DNA of 64,000 bases from Heligmosomoides polygyrus polygyrus (taxonomy: Eukaryota; Nematoda; Chromadorea; Rhabditida; Heligmosomidae), in contig OX377202.1 in assembly GCA_947396885.1 (NCBI GenBank), positions 37,161,478 to 37,225,477 of the forward strand. The letters run 5' to 3'. This document shows positions 1-11,200 of this stretch, piece by piece. How positions within the stretch are numbered: the stretch's first letter is position 1; each line of letters begins with the position of its first letter. The position numbers and the translations under genes were made by a program. The notes below the pieces were generated by a model. That model did no database searches. It had not been told where the DNA came from and saw only the letters and a program-made list of their open reading frames with translations.

Positions 1-58
1 GAATCGAACCCTCGACGTCTCTCCCGCAAGTCCGCCACGCTAACCACTCGACCATACA
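1..58 (-). tRNA. tRNA-like sequence cut by window edge
   Basis: Read on the minus strand, the first 58 bases contain an A-box-like TGGTCGAGTGG and, 35-40 bases later, a B-box GGTTCGATTC that runs into the window edge. This is the layout of a tRNA or tRNA-derived SINE head. I could not fold a convincing anticodon stem and the acceptor end lies outside the window, so a tRNA pseudogene or SINE is more likely than a working tRNA. Confidence 0.35.
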
Positions 59-109
59 CCCGCTAGCGTAATGGTAGCGCGCGCCTCCCGTGAATGCGCC
101 GTCTCGCTT

Positions 110-1422
110 CAATTAGGAATTAATCAATTCCTAGGTTCTAACAATGAATGATGTTTCAAATCAGGACTATTTGTGGACACGACAAGGGTATTCCAGGCGT
201 CAGTTTTGCGTTATCGGCCCGCATTGAAGCGGAACAGTTTTTTGCCATTTTTGACCTACCCAGAGGTCCGCAGGAAATTTGGAAACTACTATGGTGCTTC
301 CCAGACAACGCCCTACAACCCTATATAGGTCGCTTTGAGAAACTCCACGGTGACCTCTTTGACCTTCTCGTTAGTTCAGGTAGCTAGGTTTTTCCCCACT
401 GCATTTGCGGAACCTTCCTCATACTCCTCAGAAGCATTGTACCCGGCCTCAACATCGTAAACGGTTGGTCTCTGATACCCAAAGAATCGAATTATTTCAG
501 CTGACGAAAACCCGCGCGAATGCCTTGTTCTGTTGTTTTGTTTTTGCTTTTGTTTTTGTTTTTGCTTTTGCCAATCTTAAAAAAGCCAACTTTTGCTGCA
601 ATCTTTTGTGAATTTATTTTGTGTCTCTTTCAGCCTAATAAATGTTCTGTTCTGTTCTGTTCTGCCTCCAATAATCGCGGCTCTTCGGTTGTACTTTGCA
701 CTTGTATGCAATATCGAGGCCAATCTGAGGTTATGACTCTTTACTAGAGGCTTCAGTAAAAATATCAGCGTGAAATGGCGTGAAATTTGAATCTAAATTT
801 GTCCGTATTTAAGCGCCGCACTCTAGACATATCGCAGTAAAAAAATGAGGCAATCTCGTTGGGAGCCATTCCTCATTTGCATTATTTATTTATTTAATGT
901 GCACCAAAGTGCGCTTGAATAAAACAAAATAAAAATAAAAACGCAGTAACCATAAACTTATCTGTTGAACTTATTGATAGCAACATTAGCTCAGGAACAC
1001 TCAGCAACAAACAAGACGTATACGACGATGCCGAGGTTTCAAGATAAGAGAACTTGGAATTTACCATGGTTGCAGTTCTTCCTATTAGAGCTTGTCATTT
1101 GAAACGACCAGCCATTAAATTTCTGAAGAGTCATCGCTGAGCATTCCGTATTTTGGTAGCGTATAGGGCACTTAATACCCTCCTCCAAAGCGAACATCCA
1201 GTTAAAGCGGCGTTTTGAATAAAAACGCTGTCAATTACCATTCGCCGACAGTGACATTGAAATGTAACAAATTCACTATTCAGCCCTGTACGTAACGTAC
1301 CTCTTTGCAGTGTCCTAAAAATCTACAGGGGGAGCTCTACAAGACTATGAATGAAGCGAGAACTCAGCTACATATGAACACATATTTACAGAGGAAGGTA
1401 ATATGTGGTAAATGATAAGGGA
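110..1422. other. Non-coding stretch with T-rich runs
   Basis: No exon or transposon domain recognised. 526-585 is a T-rich tract built from GTTTTT/GCTTTT units. 640-665 has AATAAATG followed by several TTCTG units, which resembles the 3-prime tail of an old retroposon. 885-945 has another AATAAA/AAATAAAA-rich tail. Confidence 0.5.
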
Positions 1423-1660
1423 CGGCGTCCATCTATTCCTTTTGGAGTGCGCCACACATTCTACTTTTACGGTATGTGCGGCATGCATTTTCAATGCGTT
1501 ATTGGCTGAGAAATGCGGTGACCAGCCGATGAACAAGTGAGAGTTTATTCCTTCCCAACGAAGCCTAGTACCAATTCACTGACTCCAAAAGCATCGAAGG
1601 CTTGGTTAGCCTGGGCGGAAAATCCGAATCAAGAGCCTTTGATCACGTGTACGTGTACGG
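1423..1660 (+). repeat. Dispersed repeat R1, copy 1
   Basis: This stretch matches 31545-31790 along most of its length. Shared landmarks in the same order are a CCATC(C/T)ATT start, CACACxxTCTACTT near the middle, and an end block resembling GGTTRGCCTGGG then AAAATCCGAATCAAGA. I could not assign it to a named family. The best-preserved part is the last 50 bases. Confidence 0.55.
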
Positions 1661-3575
1661 GATACCCGATGCCATCTGCGAATGCGCTATCACCCGCCCG
1701 ACCAGAAGCAGAAGGAGAAGAAAGAAGGAAGGAAAACTGCATCCGCGTTGCTGTAGCGCGTCGTCCGAGCTGGCTTTCCTGCCACCGCCTGTTTATGCAA
1801 AATCTTTCCTAGCTGACCCATCCTAGAAAGATCAAGATAGCAGATTGTACAAGACTACTTCCGAAGGATCCGATGCCACTCGTAGATTGGCTGCACTTAT
1901 AAGATGTTTGGATGCAAGTCTATGGAGAGTACACCCAGTATTTTTCCAATCTTACTTTCGCCGCAGCAAGCCCAAGTGTGTTCTACAACTGCAGTATATG
2001 CGTATCACTGCTGATAGCTTTCTATTCAAAAGCTTGTGTACACACACTCTGATTGGCGTAAGCGCAAAGAAGCGCATACCCCTCTCTAGACTTGTTTCAG
2101 TGTTCGCCTTCGACGATCTTCTGAGCATGTCTCTCCATACGTACACTAGGCTTCCGTGTATTGAGAGCGAAAATCAGTAAAAACCTTTCTTCGAAACGCA
2201 CAACAATGCGACAGCATCCTTTTCAAACCAAACTACGCTTTTTGGAAAAAGACTGACATAACATAACATAACATAACACTAATCATAACCATAACATTCC
2301 AAGTGAGCGACGACTCGAAAGGAGAGAGCAAAAAGAAATGTCGTGGTAGCAGCTATCTACACATGTGCTCAATTTCGCATCTGCAGAACGATAGATACGA
2401 AATTCCTTCAGATTTAACTACTAACAATGTCTGGCAACTCTCATTAAGTCAGAGATGTGGCTTATGCTGCTTCTTTTGATCTCTAATGCATGAACATGTT
2501 TCAGAAATGTGTCGAATATGATTCATTTTTGCCTTTGCATGACCATGATTTTTTTGGAACTGCATCACGGTTCCATAGAGTTTTACTGGTTCCTTATTAA
2601 TCTATCTTTATATTAAACATTAAATACACAATTTATTTTATATATATTTATTTCACTTAAACACGCAATACATCCAATCGATATTCTACGCAACCTACTA
2701 CAATCGGCCAGTGCCCTTAATCTACCTGTTCCTTAAGGTCCGTTCCTTTTTTTCCTTTCTTACCAATTTCCTTTGCCATTACCATTTCCCTTTTCCTCCC
2801 GTATTTTCGCCTAGTGGGTCCGCCAAGGGGGAAAACCGTTGGAGTCTTCCGACGACCGTGGGCTTAGGAAACGGGCGGAGACTCGGCAACCAATGACAGG
2901 GAACGCAAAGAGACTGCTCGCTCGAAGTGAGACGACAATCTGCTCGCCCAAGGGGCCGGGGCCCCTCAGAGCCATATGTCCGCTTTTATCCTCCGCGAAC
3001 TGGGCGGAGCAGCGACTGGCTATCGTGGTCCGAGGGATCACGACGATTTTGTTGCAGCGTTTATGGACCACCCTGTATAGGCCAAATACGCATTTAGATT
3101 GCACCATAGCCCGTAGATGTAGAATGCGCGGACAAAAGGACCGGATTCACACGGCCCTTTAATCTTCACTTCTGGTAAAACACCTAAAACTGGAACTGCA
3201 GCATTAAAAGGTGATGGAAAGCCTGGATGACAATTACCCAGTTTAGGCGACTGCATAAAAGAGAGCCGGAACGCCTTGATATTCTTCTCACACTCCAGAA
3301 ATAGCATTTGGATTTCCGAATTCGCGTATTCGGTTGTTTTCACACAGTAGTAAAGAGATGCTCATTGAGCGAATTTCCGTGATCGGACGCTTTACCGGCG
3401 GCGATGTCAGTGGAAATGTTGGGTCTTGCCTTCTTGTGAAAAGAATGAATCATTCCAGGAGTTAGGAACGTACTGTAAAGGACAATTGACTTATACTATG
3501 ACCAAACTGTTGAAAAACTTGGAAAAGAACCACTCGAACCAATTATACCATTCAGAAAGTGCCTCCTTGAAATTC
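1661..3575. other. Non-coding stretch, (ATAAC)n and a GC-rich patch
   Basis: No exon recognised. A short (CATAA)n tract lies at 2260-2280. 2800-3170 is clearly GC-richer than its surroundings and keeps open frames on both strands without any recognisable domain; it may be part of an old repeat. Confidence 0.45.
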
Positions 3576-3576
3576 T

Positions 3577-3712
3577 TGATGCATAACGATGTTTTGTTGC
3601 GATCAAAACTTCTAGCGCCAGGCGGGACTCGAACCCGCACCTCCCTCTAACCGGGCGGGAATGCTCTACGCCATTACACCACCGGCGCCGTTTGATCGAA
3701 CGCAACATCCAC
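3577..3712 (-). repeat. tRNA-like short element, copy 1
   Basis: On the minus strand a tRNA-like core runs from GCGCCGG to CTGGCGC, and these seven-base ends pair with one GU wobble. A perfect T-arm stem GCGGG/CCCGC encloses TTCGAGT, and the B-box is GGTTCGAGTCC. The anticodon region does not fold. Outside the core, GTTGCGATCAAAAC on the left is an imperfect inverted copy of GTTTGATCGAACGCAAC on the right, so the tRNA-like core sits inside short inverted repeats. Related copies are at 48500-48630 (minus) and 49328-49390 (plus, tail half). Confidence 0.6.
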
Positions 3713-3878
3713 ACCTCGTGTGACCGATCAGCACCCACCCGTATCCGGGATGAGCTGGCCGCTGATATCAGCATGGAACCAGTGAAGCTGATGGTCTTGA
3801 TAGAAACAATTCAAATCGGTTTGAATTGCTTCTTGATGCATATTTGACAGTTCAAATAATCAAACCTAATCCTATCTG

Positions 3879-4284
3879 GAGCCGGATTCATCAACGACTT
3901 ACAGCAATTTAACATAGAAAATCACCTGTATCACCTGTCGTCCCGTTGATCATCGACTTGCTCGAGCGGGCGCCAGCAGCGTCTCCATTCGTCCCTGTCG
4001 CGTGCCAGAGTGGTCCAATGGATCCTCCTCGCTCGAGAGACACGAAGAGCGTCATATCGGTCGTTCAGGGCTTTCACGAAGAAGTCCGACCAACGCGTTG
4101 GTGGGCGTCCTGGTGTTCTTTTGACATCCCGCGGAATCCAATCTGTGACGAACATAGAAAATACAGCCGAAATTCCTTATATGCGGCTTATCAAGCGATA
4201 TGGTGAAGCGTTTCGCCGCTCTATCACGGATTTCGGCTGCATTTTCTCTGTTAAGTTGCTGTAAGTCGTTGATGAATCTGGCCC
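3879..4284. mobile_element. GGGCC-ended MITE, copy D, with CTG target duplication
   Basis: The left end GAGCCGGATTCATCAACGAC is matched in inverse by the right end at 4264-4284. The inverted ends extend about 48 bases inward, with an inner inverted pair around TACAGCCGAAAT. CTG flanks both sides (3876-3878 and 4285-4287). Without the LINE fragment at 3923-4150 and one target copy it would be about 166 bases, close to copies A-C and E elsewhere in the window. It lies downstream of the primase gene. Confidence 0.75.
3923..4150 (-). mobile_element. 5-prime truncated LINE tail inserted in the MITE
   Basis: The minus strand encodes the last ~70 residues of a nematode endonuclease/reverse-transcriptase LINE, starting near [11 protein letters not shown] and passing through [11 protein letters not shown] to the end. 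The 3-prime end is a tandem ACAGGTGAT-type repeat. AACATAGAAAAT occurs at both borders (3911-3922 and 4151-4162): a 12-base target duplication showing target-primed insertion into the MITE. The same family is seen at 30310-30700 and 44760-46015. Confidence 0.8.
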
Positions 4285-4287
4285 CTG

Positions 4288-5284
4288 GTCTTTAGACATG
4301 GGCATGTCAAAATGTTTTAGTTCCTGCTTTTTTCAATGTTTCCTTGAGGGTAGAAGAGTCAGAAACTTTCGAGAGCAATGCATACTTTCAGACCATCGTG
4401 ATACGGCATGCCGAACCATTACGTGTTGTGGTGGTGATGCCTGTTTGGCCAGTGGTCTAACAGGCAACACCAGAGAGAAATTTTGGAACAAAATATTCGC
4501 TGACATCTTGATCAGTTGCTCTACCTGGGTTCAGAACTCAACAGTGGCTTCATTTGTCATCCCTTCGAAATAACTTCGCCCCCTCTTGTCATATGTTTAC
4601 CGCCCACCTCTTCATCCGCGCAACAAGACCGAGAAATCACGAGTCAAGCAGGTGCTAAGCAGCCTGTCTCACGGTCAGCTAGGTTGGCATCCGTGACGAC
4701 TAGCGTTTGCAGCGATTCTTCGAACGTCTTGTGGACGCAGTGCAGCTCTTTCAGCCGGCGCAATCGTTGAAGTCTTGCTCTAGTAATTGCGCTGATGTAT
4801 GCTTCTAGAAGGATAGCAATAACCAACAGCGTTCCCCTCGCACGTGGCAAAGCTTTCCCGGTGCGGTTAAAATCGGAGAACCACTTGGTCCGAGAATTCT
4901 GCAGGACCACAGCGGCGACGCTCTCTCCTCTTCTCCTGACGGCCCTGTGATGCCCTTCTGGTGTGCGATTCGACCGTCTGACTATGAAGGCATCGTTCTA
5001 GCGCTCCGCGCATGGTACGCACCTAAAGCCTCCCGATGTCTTCGCAACGTAGCGTTGAAGAGCGTAAGCAACAATCTCGAATGCGTTTAAGATCTTCATT
5101 TCTGAGAGCGTGTCAACACATACAGTGTAAACGACGCAGAAATTATTATTTACACAGCACGACATGAAGGCTGTTACTAAGGCCTTATCGAGAACGCGCA
5201 TAAGAGAAGACTTTCCTCAGCAGCAATTTGTACAAAGTTCATCCCGTAACATATCAATACTAACATCACACTCAATTCGATTAG
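4288..5284. other. Intergenic, downstream of the primase gene
   Basis: No exon survives phase checking here. An open minus-strand stretch at 4640-4750 looked at first like a primase C-terminus but was replaced by the exon at 5285-5358. There is no canonical AATAAA on the minus strand just after the primase stop; an AATAAT lies near 5146. Confidence 0.4.
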
Positions 5285-8200
5285 TCAACTAGACACAGCT
5301 ATTTCGACAAACTTCTCGAAGTTTTCGACATACGGAGCCAGAGACGTGTGCTTGTAACCTGAACTGTGGAAGCGTAGATGACAAGAACACGACAACAGAA
5401 TTGCAGGGTAACCACAAACCTAGAACTTTTCGATTTTCCTTAATGTCATCCTCAGCCAAATTCCTGGACAATTCGTTGACGAGCGAGCTGAAAAAAAATG
5501 AAAAGGTATGTCAGACGAGAAGGAAAGCAAATAAAGGCAAGGCTTCATCTATTGCTCTGTGACGTCCTTGCTTCATTCCAATCAGCATGATGCAAGAATG
5601 TGACTCTGGTCTGATCATAGATGCTTCGACACGAGGAATCAACTGGGAATAACTGGGGAACTAAGAGGCAGAGCACCATCTCACATGACGGCCCTCATCG
5701 CCTTTTGTCTGCTATCTCACTAGTCAGTGAATTCGTTAGCCACGGGAAAGCGCTGCAGCTATACGGTGTTCCAGCCCCCCAAGTCCAAAAGGAGTTAGAG
5801 CGCGAATGCAAACGAAGCTATGTAACAGCTCTCGGCTACTGAATTAGAACACACAACTGACAGTTTCTGTTGTATGTATATGTCAGCTGTGCGGAAGACC
5901 ATGTTTCATCTCACTTCATTTATTGCACAAACTGTGGGCCATAAATAATAAACGACACAAATGCTGTAGATTAAGTCAGAACACATGGCATAAGCTCAGC
6001 CTGAGTGTCTCTCAATCGTTTTGTGAACAAATGAAGATTTCAGCTTGAAATTAGGAAATTTGAGGACTTTCTTTTTTGTTGTGGATTTTTATCTAGAACC
6101 GTTGTTTAGACTGAACCGTTTTTTCTAAAAAAAAAAAACTGGTGCAAGATTTTAAGCGGGAATCTACTTAACCAAACGCATCGACCCGATTAACGGTTCC
6201 AGCGTGGTTCCAGCGTTAGTAAGACTAGGACCGGCCCAAGAAACAAGAGTGACGGAAGACACTGTTAGAAACCACCATAATTGGGCGTCGCACCCGTCAT
6301 CAATGTGCTAGCAAGGGCGATTCAACCATGATGTGTGCTCACTGTATAAGAGTTGTATGACATACGTATCGCCAATTGGTCAGTGTATAGCCCGCAATGT
6401 GAAACAGAAGGCCAAAACCCACTCGTAACGACCAAGCTTTCAGATTGTCTTGTGGGCTGTAAATGTCCCACCCATGTTCCCAATGCGCTTACTTGGGAAG
6501 GGTTTCGACCTCCCATGGAACTTCAAGTTGAGACTAGGATCATTAGAAGCAGATCGGGATGCTGATTACTAATATGGGTGTCAACATTGCAAAATGAAAC
6601 TCCTGAGCGAGCCATAACCTGCCGAAGTTGGGTGGCCTGACCACAGGCTGGAGCTGGCGCGAGAGCAATGAGTCAGTCATAGGGGCTCCGTAAGAATGAT
6701 CCGCCAGCTGAGGCGGTGGGCACCACTCGGCACGTGTGACGTCGTTGGTTCGGTTCCCGTTGCAGCCGGTTTTGTTGCAAATCATGATTTATCATCGAAA
6801 TGACATTTTATTCTAAATTATGATACGTGTTTGATTAAATAGCAAGGAAAACAACCATACACGCCTGTAAAAATGCATAAAGGCATCAAAAGACTGCTAT
6901 GTGACAATGGTGACATCTCTAGACGTTTTTCTTCCGCCCGATGAAAAACGTTGTGCAAAGGGTCAGGTCGTTTGCGACTGACAACTGCGTAAAGTTCAAT
7001 ACGACCCAGAGAGACAATCTACTGAACGCTCTATCGCAGATTTGCTGTTTGTTTTGTGCCCATAGGATTTCAAACTTTTGAAATACTCATGGCGTAAGGC
7101 AGGTTACATTGATGATTACCCAGCTGTGTTTGTCACCCTGGTAAATATTTGTTTGATCTTGCTACAATTGACTGTTTTTTTGTGCTGGTTGTTAAGAGGC
7201 TGCATGCATAAGATGTGCAGTGTGTGAGCAACACGATTGCTTCACGCTTTTTTTTTTCTGTGTTGCATGAATGCTAAGGTAGTTAGAAACACCTCCGATT
7301 GTTCAATATGTGATTTGGACTCTAAATGTGCAAAATTGTAAACAAAAGTGTCACCATAGCAGTTTTTGCCTTCAAACATTTGTACAAACGTGTATGGTTG
7401 TTTTACCGGCTATCAATCAAACACTTGTCATAATTTAGAATAAAAGGTCATTTCGAAGATAAATCATGATGTGCAAAAGAATCCCAGCAATGGGTACTGA
7501 ACTAAGGACGTCACACGTCAAGAGCGGAAGCACTACCTCTGCGCCATCGCCTCAGATGGCAGTCTTCTCTCACGTGGCCCCTATGACTCTCGCTCTCGCG
7601 TCAGCTCCTTCGCACGGCCAGGCCACCCATCTTCGGCAGGCTTGCTCAGAGGTTTCATTTTGCAATTTTGACATCCATATTCGTAATCGGGATTCCGACC
7701 TCTTTCTAATGATCCTGGTCTTCTCAACTTGAAGTTCCATGGAAGGTCGAAACCCTTCCCTACTTAGAGGAACAAGCCAGATAACTGAATTCTTGGTTCA
7801 TCTCTTGGATTAGAGCAACCGTCTGGCCATGTGGCAGCAAGCAGGAAGCACTGCTTGGCAGGAAGTCTATTTCAGAACAGCTGCCGTTTGATGCTATCAT
7901 TAGGGATGTTTACTAAGTCAACCTCATTTTGCAGCTCAGTTCTTATAATATCCTTTGCTATGCAGTGGACCCAGAAGTAGGCGGGTTCGCTGCACACAGT
8001 AAGGTATCTTAAAACGGGTAAGCTAGATCAGCTAAACCCCGGAGTTCCTTCCCTTGCTTATCGTTAGCTCTTTCACGGAGGAGAGCACAGAAACTGGGTT
8101 TATGTGAGTGCTCCACGACCATGTGCAATCTCGTACTGTAGTGCCATTCTCTGAGGTAAGGAGTACAATTTGCATTAGCTGTGTGGCCTTTTGTTGCTAT

Positions 8201-11200
8201 TCGTCGACGATTGAAGAGCTTGCTTGGAGCGCCTGCATAGGTATGATGGGTGTTTTCTGATTTCATGAGACATTTCGACAGATGGTATTTTAACAGATGA
8301 AAAACTAAACTCACTCAACACGCGGACACGTTGTAACATCAAACTCTCGGATTTTGCTGACATCCAGTGGCACTGCAACGTTGCCGGTTTTTGGGTGAAT
8401 GCAGAACGGCGACTTCAGCAAGTGGTTCAAACCTGAATGAGCTTACTAATTTCTCTTGCTGCAGTTTCCAAAAAAAAATCATTACTTTCCGCTTCATGTC
8501 CGACAAAAGTAGCTATATCACCGAAAATTGTATATTAAAACTAAAAATATGATTCCAATTAACCACAAATACAAAAAATCATAATCAAAAAAGCAAACGA
8601 GCAGCAAGATACCACCACACGGAGATCGGGAATTTTTCTTTTTTCAGGCCAAAATATTGCAAACACTGAGTTTCAAAGCAATATTAAGCTTAGAATTTTC
8701 TCTCATCGTCTTGGCCTTTGAAAGGTTTTGCACTAGAATTTGATGTCAGCAGAGGCTGGTGCCAAAGTTAGTTTGAGCTCTAGGTTGCAATAGAACCACT
8801 CTTTCGCAACAGGTTACGTTTGCTTGTTTCGAGCCTAGGAGGCTAGAGCTTAGCTCCGGATAGGTATTCATCTGTCCGTCATTTTGTGTTGTTATCCAAA
8901 GCTATGATGTCTCGTTTTCGATTTATGGTATTGTGAGGTATAAACTACCGAGGCGAAGCCACTCACCTGTAGATACGTTGACATCCAACCTGGGATATGC
9001 ATGCCAGAGCACGAACCATCGTAGGAAGTTCTTGCTAGGACCGCTTACTGGCTAAACAGAACGAGTTTTCCCTTTCGTACTTCATTCTAGACTTGCTGGG
9101 TCACAGTTAATTCTCGCAATTCAGCACTCGTTGAAGAAGCCCGCCGTTCAATGTCTTTGGGATCGAGTGATTTCCGCGAAGCAGATGAATGCGAAGATCC
9201 GAGACGATCATGTTTATTCCATGTTCCGCTCAATGTTAGCTGATAACTCACCTCGGGGACCACCTGATTGTTCTTCCTCATCTCCTGTCGGTACTGTTCA
9301 TCAAACCGCCGCTTGAGCAGCTGCCATCGCATCGCAGGGCTGTCCAGCCTGAATGACACAGAAATGGTCCCATAGAGGCAAACATATGGGGAATCTAAAT
9401 TAAACGAATGAAAATGGGTAACAGAAACCCTGCTTACTCCTCAAACTGAGTCCGCAGAGTAGCCTGCAGCTCAGGATCTTCGCAGTACTTCAACGAGGCC
9501 AGAGCTGGCTCCAGCTCTAGCCAACCTTGTTCGAGAACCTAAACTCAATATACAGTGATCTTAAATGCACAATTGTGACTTCGAGTAATCTCCATGCGAA
9601 AAGGATCTTCAGACTAAGCTAAGAGAAACTGACAAGGGAAGGATACTTAGTGACCATGGGGCTTTGAGATGAGACGCATATCACTGGATGCGGCTTCCAA
9701 CACTGATTCCAAATATATGTTCCGTTTCTGCTATGCGCATCTCTGAACGGAGTTATGGACCATTTTCAGCATGGCTCCTAGCTCAAGTAGCCTGAAAACT
9801 GTGCTGCTGGCCGAGCAGTGGTGGCATGGGGGTACAGGAATGGCGTGGTGAGACAGGGTGGTTTATGGTTCGACTCCGCTGTGGTGTAGGATTTTTGCAC
9901 TTCCTAAAAAAGATCTGCCACGACCAACTAGAGATCTCTATTTCAAATAGCGAAGTTTGGGCGAAATCGATTACTACTATCCCACCACCCATACTTACAA
10001 CTGGGTGATCAGTGCCTTAAACAACCCTTTTGGGCGATTTTTTCGACGCACGGGGACGGTAAGGACAATAGTGACGACCGATCTTCCAAGCTATGTTCTC
10101 ACCAGCTGTTGTGTTGGCGCGCCTTTTGGAGGAGTTCGGTCCTTCCGATACTTCACGCGTTCCTACAAGGCAAGAAAAAAAGATAGCCAACAGTTTCGCA
10201 TACATTATGCGAGATGCACAATGCGGGAGCATCGAGTTAGAGGATGAAGGGTATCAGTGTGAAGGTACACTAGAAGGAGGTTGTGCGTAGTCCCTGGAAA
10301 TAGGCAGCAAACGCTGCTCTTGGTCGACAGCTGGAAGCCATTCAAGGATCACGGGACCATTTCATCAGTTTTTGTAGATACTACTAGAGTGAGAGTGATG
10401 AACATTCCGGCAAGAACGACATCACAAACAAAATTATTAGAAGTAGACTTCTCCTTGCCATTCAAAAGCATGTACCATGTAGTGCATGCATCCAAAAGCA
10501 TGTAGCACGTAGTGAGTCCTTTCTGGTGACCTTTTCCGTTGCGATTTGACATAAAGAGCTTTGATTGATCGTGCCAGATCTTTTATAGGAGGTGCAAAAA
10601 TCCTGAACCACAAGGAAGTCGAACCATAAACCATCCCGCTCATCCACCCCTGCGCCACCACTGCTCGGCCAGCTGCGCAGTTTTCAGGCTACTTGAGCTG
10701 GAAGCCATGCTGAAAATGGTCTATAACTCCGTTCACAGATGCGCACAGCAGAAACGGAACACATATTTGGAATTAGCGTTCGAAGCCGCATCCAGTGATA
10801 TACATCTCATCTCAAAGCCCCATGGTCACCTAGTATCCTTCCCTTGAGAGTATAATGGAATTTAAGACTCACCATGTCGTCGATTTCGCCACAGTCCATC
10901 GCCACCCGATATGCAGTCTCCACCATAGGATGGACAGGCATAGATTTCTTTGTCATGCTCGTCCGATTACCATACATATCCAATTTGTCACCCTTAACAA
11001 TACCCTCAGATTAAGCGAAGATAGTTTCTGAAAATCCCTAATTCTGTGGAGGATTACTCTACGATTAGCGATGACGGAGAGAAAATATTAGGTTGATTGA
11101 TAAGTAGTCGAACATTTGCAGGTGTTTGGACTCAAGATCAGTTTCCCCGCCAATATGGAAATCGGTCAAAACGAGTGAGGAATCAGTCGAGGAAGAGAAG

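Noticed and set aside
1845..2180. 111-codon plus-strand frame
   Set aside because: No domain, no splice context and composition like the surrounding non-coding DNA.
4640..4750. Minus-strand frame with HKTFEESLQTLV, a possible primase C-terminus
   Set aside because: Exons 5487-5420 and 5358-5285 fit the family better (YKHTSLAPYV), agree in phase and give a clean stop.
10093..10290. Open plus-strand frame in the centre of foldback 1
   Set aside because: Short, no domain, no partner; kept only as part of the element.
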